A stretch of 64,000 nt of DNA, from assembly GCA_022072455.1 (NCBI GenBank), contig JAJVHY010000004.1, positions 62,001 through 126,000 on the forward strand, read 5' to 3'. The stretch's first letter is position 1, and the number at the start of each line of letters is the position of its first letter. Source of the DNA: Verrucomicrobiia bacterium (GTDB lineage: Bacteria > Verrucomicrobiota > Verrucomicrobiia > Palsa-1439). The notes under the pieces are model-generated. The model had not been told where the DNA came from, made no database searches, and saw only the letters and a list, made by a program, of their open reading frames with translations. Below, one piece after another: positions 36,261 through 45,824 of this stretch. A program made the position numbers and the translations under genes.

Positions 36261-37845
36261 CTTCACCAACAACGTAACCGCGGGAGGGCATCAGGTCGCC
36301 GACCAACTCGCCGCATCCTTCAAGGAGATCAGTGATTTGCGGGCGGCTCTGGATGAGCACGCGATTGTCGCCATCACGGACCCGCAGGGACGGATCACCT
36401 ACGTGAATGACAAATTCTGCGCGATCTCGAAGTATTCGCGCACGGAATTACTGGGGCAAGATCACCGGATCATCAATTCCGGACACCACCCCAAGGAGTT
36501 CATCCGCGACCTGTGGACGACGATCGCCCGGGGAAAGGTTTGGAAGGGCGTAATCAAAAACCGCGCCAAGGATGGGACCTTCTACTGGGTGGACACGACG
36601 ATCGTCCCGTTTCTCAACGACCAGGGCAAACCGCGCCAATACATCGCCATCCGCGCCGATATCACGGCGCGGAAAATGGCGGAGGAGGCGTTGCGCCAAA
36701 GTGAAGCCCGGCTGCAGACGATTGTTGAGAGCCTTGACGAGGGGCTTGTGGTGGCGGATCTCAGGGGGCAGTTGCTGCATTTCAATCACGCGGCGCTGGA
36801 GATGCACGGGTATTCGAGCCTGGCGGAATGCCGGCGACATTTTCAGGAGTTGCCTGACACGTTTGAACTCCACGCCATGGATGGCACGGTCTGGCCAGTG
36901 GGGCAATGGCCGCTCGCGCGCATCTTGCGGGGTGAGAAGCTGCACGATTTGGAAGTTCGAATCCGGCGTATCAACGAGGCCGGCTGGGAACGGGTCTTTA
37001 GTTATGGCGGCATGCTCGTTAACGACGCGACCGGCATGCCCATGATGGCCATCGTCACAATCAGCGACATTACCGAACGCGTCCGCGCTGCCGCCGAGAT
37101 TCGCCACCTGAATACCGCGCTCGAACAGCGCGTCATCGAGCGCACAGCGCAACTGGAAATGGCCAACAAGGAGCTGGAGGCATTCAGCTATTCCGTCTCG
37201 CATGACCTGCGCTCACCGTTGCGCGCGGTGGATGGCTTTTCGCAGGCTGTGTTGGAGGATTACGGCGACCAATTGCCCGAGGAAGGTCGGCGTTATCTCC
37301 AGTCGATCCGCGCTGGAGCACAACGGATGGGCGCGTTGATTGATGACTTACTGGCCTTCTCCCGGTTGAGCCGGCAGGCATTGGAACGCCAGGTCGTGAA
37401 TGCCGACGCGTTGGTGCGCGCGGCACTCGAAGAACTGGCGCCACTGCAGCAGGGACGGCGCATTGAGTGGCGGATTGACAAATTGCCGGCCTGCCAGTGC
37501 GATCCGATGTTGCTGAGGCAAGTCTGGGTCAATCTGTTATCCAATGCGCTGAAATACACCCGCAAACGCGACCCGGCCGTCATTGAAATTGGCTGTCAAA
37601 CCAATTCCGGATCGCGGGTGTTCTGGGTGCGCGACAACGGAACGGGGTTTGACATGCAATACGCGCCCAAGTTGTTTGGGGTTTTCCAGCGCCTCCATCG
37701 GGCGGAAGACTACGAAGGCACGGGGGTGGGCCTCGCCATTGTTCAACGCGTGATTCACCGGCACGGTGGGCGCGTCTGGACGGAGGCGCAGGTGGATCGC
37801 GGCGCAACATTCTATTTCACATTGGAGGAAGGCATCACATTATGA
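36250..37845 (+). CDS. Cytoplasmic PAS-PAS histidine kinase (phytochrome-like HisKA)
   Basis: The protein has 531 residues without transmembrane helices. A PAS/PAC domain lies at about residues 30-140 ([37 protein letters not shown]), a second PAS at about 155-290, and a coiled linker. The HisKA phospho-acceptor is H318 in [20 protein letters not shown], the signature of bacteriophytochrome-type kinases. HATPase has the [19 protein letters not shown]-box and [20 protein letters not shown]. It overlaps the upstream NtrC-like gene by 11 bases and the downstream receiver by 4, so all three probably form one phospho-relay. Confidence 0.94.
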   Translation: MGIDFTNNVTAGGHQVADQLAASFKEISDLRAALDEHAIVAITDPQGRITYVNDKFCAISKYSRTELLGQDHRIINSGHHPKEFIRDLWTTIARGKVWKGVIKNRAKDGTFYWVDTTIVPFLNDQGKPRQYIAIRADITARKMAEEALRQSEARLQTIVESLDEGLVVADLRGQLLHFNHAALEMHGYSSLAECRRHFQELPDTFELHAMDGTVWPVGQWPLARILRGEKLHDLEVRIRRINEAGWERVFSYGGMLVNDATGMPMMAIVTISDITERVRAAAEIRHLNTALEQRVIERTAQLEMANKELEAFSYSVSHDLRSPLRAVDGFSQAVLEDYGDQLPEEGRRYLQSIRAGAQRMGALIDDLLAFSRLSRQALERQVVNADALVRAALEELAPLQQGRRIEWRIDKLPACQCDPMLLRQVWVNLLSNALKYTRKRDPAVIEIGCQTNSGSRVFWVRDNGTGFDMQYAPKLFGVFQRLHRAEDYEGTGVGLAIVQRVIHRHGGRVWTEAQVDRGATFYFTLEEGITL

Positions 37846-38294
37846 CCGCGATCAATCCGGTTGAGATTCTGCTCGTCGAGGACAATCCACAGGACGTGGA
37901 ATTGACGTTGCGCGCGTTCAAGAAAGCCAACCTGACGAACTACATTCACGTGGCGCGCGATGGAGCCGAGGCGCTGGAGTTTATCTTTTGCGAAGGTCCG
38001 CATGCCGGGCGGAAGATTCAAAACGGTCCGAAGGTGATTTTGCTGGACTTGAAGCTGCCCAAGGTTGATGGCTTGGAAGTTCTGCAGCGCATCAAGCGCG
38101 ATCCGCGGACCCAGATGATTCCCGTGGTGGTATTGACCAGCTCGAAAGAACAGCGGGATGTGGTGGAAAGCTACAAATTGGGGACGAACAGCTACATCGT
38201 GAAACCAGTTAAATTCGAGCAATTCATCGAGGCGGTGCAGCAATTGGGGTTGTACTGGACGCTTCTGAACAATCCACCCACCGGCGGAGGCTGA
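37842..38294 (+). CDS. Single-domain response regulator (Rcp1-like)
   Basis: The protein is 150 residues, a lone receiver. Acidic pair E13, D14; phospho-acceptor D69 ([12 protein letters not shown]); [13 protein letters not shown]; and [12 protein letters not shown] with the conserved Lys. Such receivers typically partner phytochrome-type kinases, matching the neighbour whose stop it overlaps by 4 bases (37842-37845). It has no output domain, so it likely passes phosphate on or acts by protein contact. Confidence 0.94.
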   Translation: MTAINPVEILLVEDNPQDVELTLRAFKKANLTNYIHVARDGAEALEFIFCEGPHAGRKIQNGPKVILLDLKLPKVDGLEVLQRIKRDPRTQMIPVVVLTSSKEQRDVVESYKLGTNSYIVKPVKFEQFIEAVQQLGLYWTLLNNPPTGGG

Positions 38295-38298
38295 GGTT

Positions 38299-40680
38299 GT
38301 GCCATCATTGCGCGTCTTGATTCTGGAAGATCAGCCGGCGGATGCCGAACTGGTTCTGCGCGCCTTGCGACGGGCCGGCTATGAGCCCCTCTGGGACCGC
38401 GTCGACACCGAAGATGACTTCCTAGCCCGGTTGAGTCCGGACTGGGAGTTGATTCTATCGGACTATCAGATGCCGCAATTTGACGGATTGCGGGCGCTCC
38501 AAATCCTGCGGAAGCGCGGACTGGATATACCGTTTATCATTGTTTCCGGCACGATTGGCGAAGATTTGGCAGTCGCGGCGATGCGTTCCGGCGCGACCGA
38601 CTATCTGCTGAAAGATCGGCTGACGCGCCTCGGCCAAGCCGTCGCGCATGCACTCGATGAGAAGCGTCACCGCGACGAAACACGCTTAGTTTCAGAAGCG
38701 CTCATTCAGGCGGAACGGAAATACCGGGGGATTTTTGAAAACGTCACGGAAGGCATCGCGCAAATTCGGCCGAACGGTCAATTGATCACCGCCAATCCGG
38801 CCTTGGCGCACATCCTCGGCTACCCGTCGCCGGTGGAGCTGCTCGCCGACGTCACCCACATCATGCGCCAATTGTATGTGGACGACCAACAGCCCGCGAC
38901 TCTGGCGCGGTTGCTGACGGAACAAGATGCCGTGGTGGATTTCGAGGCGCAGCTGCGGCGCCGTGACGGCCAGGTGATTTGGGTGATGCAGAGCGTCCGG
39001 GCCGTCCGCGACGAACTGGGACGACTACAGTACTACGAAGGCTCGGTCCGAGACATCACGGAGCGCAAACGGGCTGAGGTCGGGCTTCGCGAACTGGCGG
39101 AGTTTAACCAAGGCGTTTTAGACTCCCTGACATCCCACATCTGTGTGCTGGATAGGAATGGTGCCATCCTGTCCGTCAACCGGGCCTGGCGCATATTTGC
39201 CGCTGCAAATCCGCCAGTGACATCTCCGGTGAATGTCGGAGCCAACTATTATGCGGTTTGTGAAGCAGCCCAAGGCGCAGATGCGGCGACGGCTCGAGAA
39301 ACATTGGCTGGACTTAAAGCGGTGGCGCAGGGGGAGTTGCCGGAGTTTACTTGCGAGTACCCCTGTCACTCCCCGGAAACGCAGCGCTGGTTCATGTTGC
39401 GGGCGAGTCCCATTCCAGGGGCCGGAGCCGCCTGTGTCGTGGTGGCCCATCTGAATATCACCGAACGCAAGCGCGCCGAACAGGTCCTGCAAGAAACGAA
39501 TTTCCACCTAGATGCCGCGCTGGAAAAATTGCAGGCAGCACAAAAGCAATTGGTCGAGCAAGAACGCCTGCACGCGCTCGGCCAGATGGCCAGCGGCATC
39601 GCCCACGATTTCAACAACGCATTAGCTCCAATCCTTGGTTTCAGTGAACTCCTGCTGCACCGCCCGGAGAAAGCCAAAGATCCAGCCACTCTTGCCAGTT
39701 TTCTCCAAATGATCAACACGTCCGCCAGAGATGCGACCCACGTGGTCCGCCGGTTGCGGGAGTTTTACCGGCATCGCGAGCGCGGCGAAGTCTTCTTACC
39801 TGTGAATCTGAACCATTTAATCCTCCAAACCGTGGCGTTGACGGAGCCGCGGTGGAAAGAGCAGATGCAAGGCGCCGGCGTGACGATCGACGTGCGATCT
39901 GAGTTGGGAAACATCCCGCATGTATATTGCGACGAATCGGAATTGCGCGAGATGCTGACCAATCTCATCTTCAATGCCGTGGACGCCATGCCCGCCGGAG
40001 GAACAATCACAGTCCGGACGAAACCCCTCGATAAACGCGTGCTGTTTGAGATCAGCGATACCGGCACCGGGATGACAGACGAGGTCCGACACCGCTGCCT
40101 GGAGCCATTCTTCAGCACCAAGGGCGAGCACGGCACCGGTCTAGGTCTGGCGATGGTCTATGGCGTGGTAAAACGCCATGAAGGCCATCTCGAAATCCGT
40201 ACCGAATTGGGAAAAGGCACCACCTTCGCCATCGAATTCCCTATCGAAACCTTACCGCAATCTCCGCTGGTTGCCTCCCCTCCCCCAACTGCACCGCAAA
40301 CACTGCACATACTCTTGGTAGATGACGAGCGGATGATTCTGGACGTGTTGACGGACTACCTGACCGGCGATGGACACGCCGTTGCCACTGCAACCGGCTG
40401 CGAGCAAGCCCTCGCCAAGTTCACGCAGGCAAAATTCGACCTCGTCATCACCGATCGCTCCATGCCCGGTGGCAGCGGCGAACAACTGGCCGCCGCTCTC
40501 AAGGCCCGACAACCAAGCATACCGGTGGTCATGCTCACCGGATTCGGTGGAATTATGGATGCCACCACCGACCGCCCCGCAGGGGTGGATTACTTGCTCA
40601 GCAAGCCGGTCACCCTGGCCGAAATCCAGCGCGTCGTGGCTCAAGCCTGTCCGGCCAATCAGAAGGAAATACCCTCGTGA
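38299..40680 (+). CDS. Hybrid histidine kinase: receiver-PAS-PAS-HisKA-HATPase-receiver
   Basis: The protein has 793 residues from a GTG start 4 bases after the previous stop. N-terminal receiver with D55 (LSDYQMPQFDG) and KDRL lysine; PAS near 143-260 and 265-395; HisKA with H436 in SGIAHDFNNALAPILGFSEL, the class usually found with REC-capped kinases; HATPase with ISDTGTGM and GTGLGLAMVYGVVKRH; C-terminal receiver with phospho-acceptor D719 (ITDRSMPGGSG). No transmembrane helix. The two receivers allow phospho-input from other kinases and output to the next NarL regulator, whose GTG overlaps its TGA. Confidence 0.94.
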   Translation: MPSLRVLILEDQPADAELVLRALRRAGYEPLWDRVDTEDDFLARLSPDWELILSDYQMPQFDGLRALQILRKRGLDIPFIIVSGTIGEDLAVAAMRSGATDYLLKDRLTRLGQAVAHALDEKRHRDETRLVSEALIQAERKYRGIFENVTEGIAQIRPNGQLITANPALAHILGYPSPVELLADVTHIMRQLYVDDQQPATLARLLTEQDAVVDFEAQLRRRDGQVIWVMQSVRAVRDELGRLQYYEGSVRDITERKRAEVGLRELAEFNQGVLDSLTSHICVLDRNGAILSVNRAWRIFAAANPPVTSPVNVGANYYAVCEAAQGADAATARETLAGLKAVAQGELPEFTCEYPCHSPETQRWFMLRASPIPGAGAACVVVAHLNITERKRAEQVLQETNFHLDAALEKLQAAQKQLVEQERLHALGQMASGIAHDFNNALAPILGFSELLLHRPEKAKDPATLASFLQMINTSARDATHVVRRLREFYRHRERGEVFLPVNLNHLILQTVALTEPRWKEQMQGAGVTIDVRSELGNIPHVYCDESELREMLTNLIFNAVDAMPAGGTITVRTKPLDKRVLFEISDTGTGMTDEVRHRCLEPFFSTKGEHGTGLGLAMVYGVVKRHEGHLEIRTELGKGTTFAIEFPIETLPQSPLVASPPPTAPQTLHILLVDDERMILDVLTDYLTGDGHAVATATGCEQALAKFTQAKFDLVITDRSMPGGSGEQLAAALKARQPSIPVVMLTGFGGIMDATTDRPAGVDYLLSKPVTLAEIQRVVAQACPANQKEIPS

Positions 40681-41303
40681 GGATCCTGATTACCGACGAT
40701 CATCCGCTATTCCGCATTGCCCTCAAACATATTCTCGCCGACGAATTTCCCACCGCGGAGTTTGGCGAAGCATGCAACACCCAGGAAACATTGGCACTGG
40801 TCCGCGAAAAAGACTGGGCTGTCTTGGTGTTGGACCTCACGCTGCCCGGGCGGAGCGGGCTGGATATCCTCGGCGAGTTGAAAGAGGCCCGGCCGAAACT
40901 TCCCATCCTGATCTTAACCTCTCAACCAGAAGAGCTGTTCGGCCTGCGGTGCCTGAAAGCCGGCGCCGATGGGTACTTGTCCAAAGAAACGGCCGTGCAG
41001 GAACTGGTGGGAGCAGTTCGCCAAGTCATCATTGGCCGGAAATTTATCACGGCAGCGATGGCCGAAAAGCTTGCCGCGCGGTTGTCCGACAGCCACTGCC
41101 CGCCACACGAACTGCTCTCAGATCGCGAGTTCCAGGTGCTCGGACCGCTTGCTGCCGGCAAAGCTCCCAAGGAAATTGGGGCTGATCTTGGGTTGAGTGT
41201 GAAAACGATTAGCACCTACCGGGCACGCATCCTTGCCAAATTGCGCCTCGAATCCAACGCAGATCTGACACGCTACGCGCTCCAGCATAACTTGATAAGC
41301 TAG
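40677..41303 (+). CDS. NarL/LuxR-family response regulator
   Basis: The protein is 208 residues from GTG at 40677, which overlaps the upstream TGA. Receiver with D7, D8 and phospho-acceptor D53 (LVLDLTLPGRSG), a YLSKE lysine, and a C-terminal LuxR helix-turn-helix (GKAPKEIGADLGLSVKTIST). The first helix reads LSDREFQVLGPLAAG, a slight departure from the usual LT-R-E-EVL. It is likely the output of the hybrid kinase upstream. Confidence 0.93.
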   Translation: MRILITDDHPLFRIALKHILADEFPTAEFGEACNTQETLALVREKDWAVLVLDLTLPGRSGLDILGELKEARPKLPILILTSQPEELFGLRCLKAGADGYLSKETAVQELVGAVRQVIIGRKFITAAMAEKLAARLSDSHCPPHELLSDREFQVLGPLAAGKAPKEIGADLGLSVKTISTYRARILAKLRLESNADLTRYALQHNLIS

Positions 41304-41410
41304 TTCGCGCTTGTAGGTCCCGTCTGACATTATTTCCGGCTCATTCTACGCCGGTATTTCGGGTCAGGGGCTTGGGAACCGCTCATAAGCGCACCAGCGA
41401 AAGGGTAACT

Positions 41411-41794
41411 ATGCAAATATATTATGTTGGTGACGCAGGTGATGTTCGGTCAACGGTGACTTCGCTGCTGACGGGATTGAACGGCGTCGAAATCGTCGGG
41501 GCCGCCGCGAGCGCAGCACTGGCGACCGACGATATTCTCCTTCTCCGACCAGACGTCGTCGTCCTCAGCACCCAATTAGAGGACAGCGCGACAATCGCAA
41601 CACTGGTAAAGATCAAACAAGAGCTACCGGCTGTCGTGGTCATGATTCTCGCGGAACCGCCGCCGCCACACCTCCGCGCCCAATACATCTGTGCCGGCGC
41701 AGATTTCTTCTTTGAGAATACTACGGAAGTACTGGAACTCATAGCCGTCGCAGAGCAACTGGTAGCGCATTTCGACGCCGGGAGTCTGGTGTGA
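41411..41794 (+). CDS. Degenerate (pseudo-)receiver domain protein
   Basis: The protein is 127 residues from MQIYYVGDAGDVRSTVTSLL (start supported by AAAGGG 6 bases upstream; a longer reading begins at 41372). The fold follows CheY: VEIVGAAASAALATDD, PDVVVLSTQLEDSATI, AVVVMILAEPPP, GADFFFENTTEVLELI. The phospho-acceptor Asp is replaced by S53 (VVLSTQL), the acidic pair is reduced to one Asp, and the conserved Lys after GADFFF is lost. It is therefore probably not phosphorylated by the normal route and may work as a stand-alone decoy or scaffold in this signalling island. Confidence 0.8.
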   Translation: MQIYYVGDAGDVRSTVTSLLTGLNGVEIVGAAASAALATDDILLLRPDVVVLSTQLEDSATIATLVKIKQELPAVVVMILAEPPPPHLRAQYICAGADFFFENTTEVLELIAVAEQLVAHFDAGSLV

Positions 41795-41903
41795 CTTCAG
41801 TTTGGATCACACAACCCCGCGCTCTTGTTCAAAAGCACTGGCGCCTAGGAATCTTGATTATTGTCGACACGTTTGGTCGCGCGGCACCCCGCCGGGAACT
41901 CTC

Positions 41904-42632
41904 ATGAACCGACATCCCATCGCACCACAACAGCCCATTCGCAGCGGCTCCGCTTGCTGCCGGTCTGTCTTTCTCACGATAGTAATTACACTGATCAGCA
42001 GCGGGGCAGAATCTGCGGGACAAGCAAAGCAGCAACCAACACCAGAATTAGAGGCGCTCAACACCGCCGCCGCAGTCGCCCTCACCATGGAAGCTTACCG
42101 GCAGGTGCAGAGCGCCATGATTGATGCGGAATTTCAAAAACGAGTTCGCGTCACAGCCCGACTGGAGGACGCCGGTTTGGCTGCCGATTACATTCGCCTG
42201 GCGGCCAAACGCCGCGACTCACGGCGGCATAAACTGGAAGCGGAATTGCGAAATATGAAAGCCACTTACAATACCTGGGCCGGGTTGGATTCGGACAAAT
42301 CTCCGCCACGCTTGGACATGGCGGCGGCGACGACAAGATTACAGGCGGTTGCTGTTAGTTCGCCGACTTCGGATCTCGACCCCCGAAAGAAGCTGCTGGT
42401 CAAAGCCATCTTGCGACCGCGGTTTCCCAAGACTTTCAATTCGTTCGACACTGTGAATGTTCGCTCCTCGATGTGGTTTGCCTGTGCGCTGACTGTTGCC
42501 CAATATACGGAAGTATATCATTCCAGTCTGACATTACTGGCGGTCTTGGCCATCATCGTGATCCTCAGAATGTCACAGTTGGTCGCGCTGGCAGAAGGTC
42601 CAAGCCGGCATAGATTTCTCCCGTCAGAATAG
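41904..42632 (+). CDS. Unknown membrane-anchored protein at the end of the signalling island
   Basis: The protein has 242 residues from MNRHPIAPQQPIRSGSACCR (longer frame open from 41802). An N-terminal hydrophobic stretch (SVFLTIVITLISSGA) may be a signal or anchor. The middle is a charged helical region (MEAYRQVQSAMIDAEFQKRV; AAKRRDSRRHKLEAELRNMK), and a C-terminal transmembrane helix follows (LTLLAVLAIIVILRMSQL). No known domain is recognised. Position after the pseudo-receiver suggests an accessory to signalling, but this is inference. Confidence 0.55.
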   Translation: MNRHPIAPQQPIRSGSACCRSVFLTIVITLISSGAESAGQAKQQPTPELEALNTAAAVALTMEAYRQVQSAMIDAEFQKRVRVTARLEDAGLAADYIRLAAKRRDSRRHKLEAELRNMKATYNTWAGLDSDKSPPRLDMAAATTRLQAVAVSSPTSDLDPRKKLLVKAILRPRFPKTFNSFDTVNVRSSMWFACALTVAQYTEVYHSSLTLLAVLAIIVILRMSQLVALAEGPSRHRFLPSE

Positions 42633-42806
42633 TGTTGTCACACCAATGACGGGGCTTGAGTCAGTGACCCCGCTGATGAATTCTCCGCGACCAAATCAAT
42701 CATGCGTACGTACATGGCGTTATTGGGCGCTAAAGTGATCATCGTTTGTTTTCGCCTTACCAAGGCACAGCTTCTTGAAGTGCAACGAATGAAAGCCGGT
42801 CAAACT

Positions 42807-43850
42807 TCACCCCAGACTCTGCGCCAGCGTGAGCAGGAAGTCGCGGTTGTCGGCGCTGAGGTAACGCAGGGTGCCGCCCATCCGGCTGAACGTCTTGCAA
42901 TACCGGAGATAGTACGCGGGATTTTCCGGCGGCGGTTCGCCGTCGCGTTGCCAGTCCCACGGAGCCTCGGCCAAATCCACCACCGCCATGAAATGCGTAG
43001 TGAGCGGCTGGCCGCGCAAATTGTTGACCATCGAAAGAGATTTCTCGAACACCATCGGCGACATGACCGCCGAGCCGACCGACAAATACACGCCGCCGTC
43101 CAGTTGCGCGACGTTGTGGGCGAACGCGAGAAAATCCCGTTCGGCGCACCGGCCAATCGCCGCGCCGCAACTCGCGGGATGCGTGTAGATGATGTCGTGC
43201 CCAAACATCGGATGCCCGGTAAACGGCACGCCCCGCCGGTACGCGGCGGCTTGTACACTGAACTTTTTGTATGGATGCGGCACTCGGCGAAAACCGGGCG
43301 GGAGTTGGAAACGCGTGACCGTCTCCGCCAAGTCCAAGGCCGCCGCGCTGCCGGTCAACGCGCTGACTGGCGGAATCGTCAGTCCTTCGTTCTCAATCAA
43401 CGCGCCGACGGATTCGCCGTAGCCCTTCCCTTCGGACGCTCCGACGACGAGCGCCAGGTTGATATTGAAGCCGGTCTCCTGCCAAATCCCGAACTGTCCC
43501 TCGGCGACATACCGGCGGACGTCTTCGCTGCTTTGGCCTTGGAACGCGAATTCCCAGTCGTGGATGATGCCGGCGCCGTTGGTGGCGAGGTGCGTGATCC
43601 AGCCGCGTTCGAGCAGTCGAATCAAAACCGGCGCGAGGCAGTTTTTGATCGTGTGCGCGCCAAACGCCAACATCACCGGCCGTCCCGCCACCCGGGCAGC
43701 CCGGATGCGTTCGATCACTTCTGCGGCGCCGGGCACCGGGCGGGCGGGAGTTTCCGGCGCGATCTGATCACGCTCGATGATGGTCTTGTTCCGCCGGTCA
43801 GACAGCGGTTTGATCCGCAGTTTGGAGCGGTCGAATTGGGGATGGCTCAT
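42807..43850 (-). CDS. Deoxyhypusine-synthase-like protein
   Basis: The protein has 347 residues. Features reminiscent of the deoxyhypusine synthase fold are AFGAHTIKNCLAPVLIRLLE, THLATNGAGIIHDWEFAFQG (the Rossmann TxGAGI-type segment) and a later EGLTIPPVSALTGSAAALD. Bacteria lack hypusinated eIF5A, so the substrate is probably a polyamine or another amine/keto compound rather than eIF5A. ATG overlaps the PfkB-HAD stop by 4 bases (43847-43850), so the two enzymes are co-expressed and may act in one pathway. 42633-42806 holds no gene. Confidence 0.6.
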   Translation of the reverse strand: MSHPQFDRSKLRIKPLSDRRNKTIIERDQIAPETPARPVPGAAEVIERIRAARVAGRPVMLAFGAHTIKNCLAPVLIRLLERGWITHLATNGAGIIHDWEFAFQGQSSEDVRRYVAEGQFGIWQETGFNINLALVVGASEGKGYGESVGALIENEGLTIPPVSALTGSAAALDLAETVTRFQLPPGFRRVPHPYKKFSVQAAAYRRGVPFTGHPMFGHDIIYTHPASCGAAIGRCAERDFLAFAHNVAQLDGGVYLSVGSAVMSPMVFEKSLSMVNNLRGQPLTTHFMAVVDLAEAPWDWQRDGEPPPENPAYYLRYCKTFSRMGGTLRYLSADNRDFLLTLAQSLG

Positions 43851-45748
43851 CGCGGTTTGACTCCGAGCAATTGTAACACCGCGGCCGGCTGGGAAAAATC
43901 GGGAATAATCGCCTGAGCCCCGGCTTGAATCAGCCGGCTGCGCTTGGCCGGGTTTAACCCGTACCGGCGAATCTCGTCGCTGGCTACGCCGATGGTGCGG
44001 CCACCGCGTTTGCGCGTCTCGCGAATCTCAACCGGCCCGTCGCCGAGCGCCACGACGCAGGCCATCTCGCCGGCACCGATCTCGTTGAGAATCCGGTCGA
44101 GCACGATCCGTTTGGCGTCCTGCGTCACGTCGCCGACCGCGCCATGGATGTGGCCGCCGAAGTATTCCGCGCAGCCGAGCGCGGCGGCTTCGGCGCGGAC
44201 GTCCACTTCGTCGGTACCGCTGGCGAGGTAGAGTTTGACGCCGGCGGTGTGCAGTTGCCGGAGGATCGGCAGCGCGCCTTTGACGGTGAAATCCACCACG
44301 TCGAGTTCACCCTGCCGGAGTTTGCGGGACCGCTCGTGAACAAGCTCCATCAACGCGGCGAGGTACCGCTCTTTGTAGTGAAACTCATCCGCCGCCGGGA
44401 CGATGCCGAACTCGCGCACCAACCGCACGAGTCCCTGCATTTGGATCAACGTCTGGATGCCGGTGGTCTTATCAATGAATTCCCGGACCCGCCGCACGAC
44501 ACGGGCGTACAATGTCTCGTCCGCGCTGGCATACCGGTCGCCGAGGATGGCGCGCACCATGACCGGCTCCATCACCTGTTCCCAACCTTGCCGGAGCGTG
44601 GAGATCGTGCCGTCGAAATCAAAAATCGCGTGGGTGATTCGCTGGTTGGCCGGCCAGGGTTCGGTGATTTCGATTTCGGTGCCGTTCCAGAACTGCGCCC
44701 GGCGCGGATCGTCGGCGAGTTCGGGTTCGTACACGTAATCGGGGTCGGCCCCGATCGCCAAAATCTCGGCGGGCGTGGCGGTGCCGGTCTGGAAAAGTTT
44801 TTGGACCGTCACGCCGGCCACGAAATTGCCAAACGTCGCCGCTTCGACTGTTGACCGACCGGTCGCGAGCGCGGCGGCTAGGCCGGCCAGAAAACTGTCA
44901 CCCGCGCCGACCGGGTCGGTGGGATTGACGATGTGCAAGCCGGGAACCAGTTGCAGGCCGGTGGCGTCCACCGCAATCGCGCCGCGCGCGCCCCGGGTGA
45001 CGATGACCGGCTGCCGCCAGCGGGTGAACAAATCTTGGGCGGCTTGCCGGGCTTCGTCGAGAATGATGAGGTCGTCGGGCTGATGCGTCGCGCCGGTGAG
45101 CCGGGTCGCTTCGCGGTCGTTGAGTTTGTGGAGGCAATGCTCGTAAACGGCGGGGTTGTACCGGGCGTCCACGATGAAGATCTTGCCGGGGTGCGCGCGG
45201 AACAGTTGGTTGAGCCGGGCTTGGGTGAACGGGGTGTGAATGCCGGTGCGGATTTGTTCGTTGATGATGACCGCGTCGAGTTCCGGCAAGGCGGTTTCGA
45301 GGCGGCGGAGGAGTTCGGTGGCGAGTGTGTCAGTGAGCCGGTTGAAGTTGCCGAAGTCGAGGCGGTTTTCCTCGCGGTCTTCGCGGAGCGGTTTGACGTA
45401 GACCGGGGTGTCCCATTCGTCGGTTTGCGTCAGCAGTCCGGCATGGCCGATGTGGCAGGCTTCGAGGAGGCGTTCGAGTTCGCGACCGAAGGGATCATCG
45501 CCCACGACACCGAAGACTTCGATGTGGCCGACGCCCAGCGCGACAAGGTTATTAACGATGGTGCCGGCGCCGCCGAGGGTATAGCGTTGCCGGCGGACGG
45601 GGCGGGTGGTGAGGCCCGTCTCGATGGACGCTTCGCTCGCGGAGTAATCCATCGTCCAATAGGCGTCCACGCAAAAGTCGCCGATGACGCCGACGCGAAT
45701 GGTGCCGAGGGCGCGGAGCAGGTTTTCGAGAGATTGGCGGGGCGGCAT
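43847..45748 (-). CDS. PfkB-type sugar kinase fused to a HAD phosphatase
   Basis: The protein has 633 residues from MPPRQSLENLLRALGTIRVG; the longer frame starts 33 codons upstream inside the divergent intergenic region. Residues ~1-320 are an RfaE1-like PfkB kinase (VGVIGDFCVDAYWTMDYS; GGAGTIVNNLVALGVGHIEV; signature NPTDPVGAGDSFLAGLAAAL). Residues ~380-633 are a HAD phosphatase (FDFDGTIS nucleophile motif; LYLASGTDEV; GDGPVEI). The fusion could phosphorylate then dephosphorylate a sugar, as in heptose pathways, but no nucleotidyltransferase is present. It is divergent from rsmH with 76 bases between starts. Confidence 0.85.
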   Translation of the reverse strand: MPPRQSLENLLRALGTIRVGVIGDFCVDAYWTMDYSASEASIETGLTTRPVRRQRYTLGGAGTIVNNLVALGVGHIEVFGVVGDDPFGRELERLLEACHIGHAGLLTQTDEWDTPVYVKPLREDREENRLDFGNFNRLTDTLATELLRRLETALPELDAVIINEQIRTGIHTPFTQARLNQLFRAHPGKIFIVDARYNPAVYEHCLHKLNDREATRLTGATHQPDDLIILDEARQAAQDLFTRWRQPVIVTRGARGAIAVDATGLQLVPGLHIVNPTDPVGAGDSFLAGLAAALATGRSTVEAATFGNFVAGVTVQKLFQTGTATPAEILAIGADPDYVYEPELADDPRRAQFWNGTEIEITEPWPANQRITHAIFDFDGTISTLRQGWEQVMEPVMVRAILGDRYASADETLYARVVRRVREFIDKTTGIQTLIQMQGLVRLVREFGIVPAADEFHYKERYLAALMELVHERSRKLRQGELDVVDFTVKGALPILRQLHTAGVKLYLASGTDEVDVRAEAAALGCAEYFGGHIHGAVGDVTQDAKRIVLDRILNEIGAGEMACVVALGDGPVEIRETRKRGGRTIGVASDEIRRYGLNPAKRSRLIQAGAQAIIPDFSQPAAVLQLLGVKPR

Positions 45749-45824
45749 GGGGAACTTGTAGACGATGGGGCGGCGGTTGGACAATAGCAGAGTCAGCCAT
45801 GTTATACTGCCGGCGCGATAACCC

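Noticed and set aside
42702-43916. 404-codon plus-strand frame opposite the deoxyhypusine-synthase-like gene
   Set aside because: The minus strand carries conserved motifs and a 4-base overlap with the PfkB-HAD gene; the plus frame has neither.
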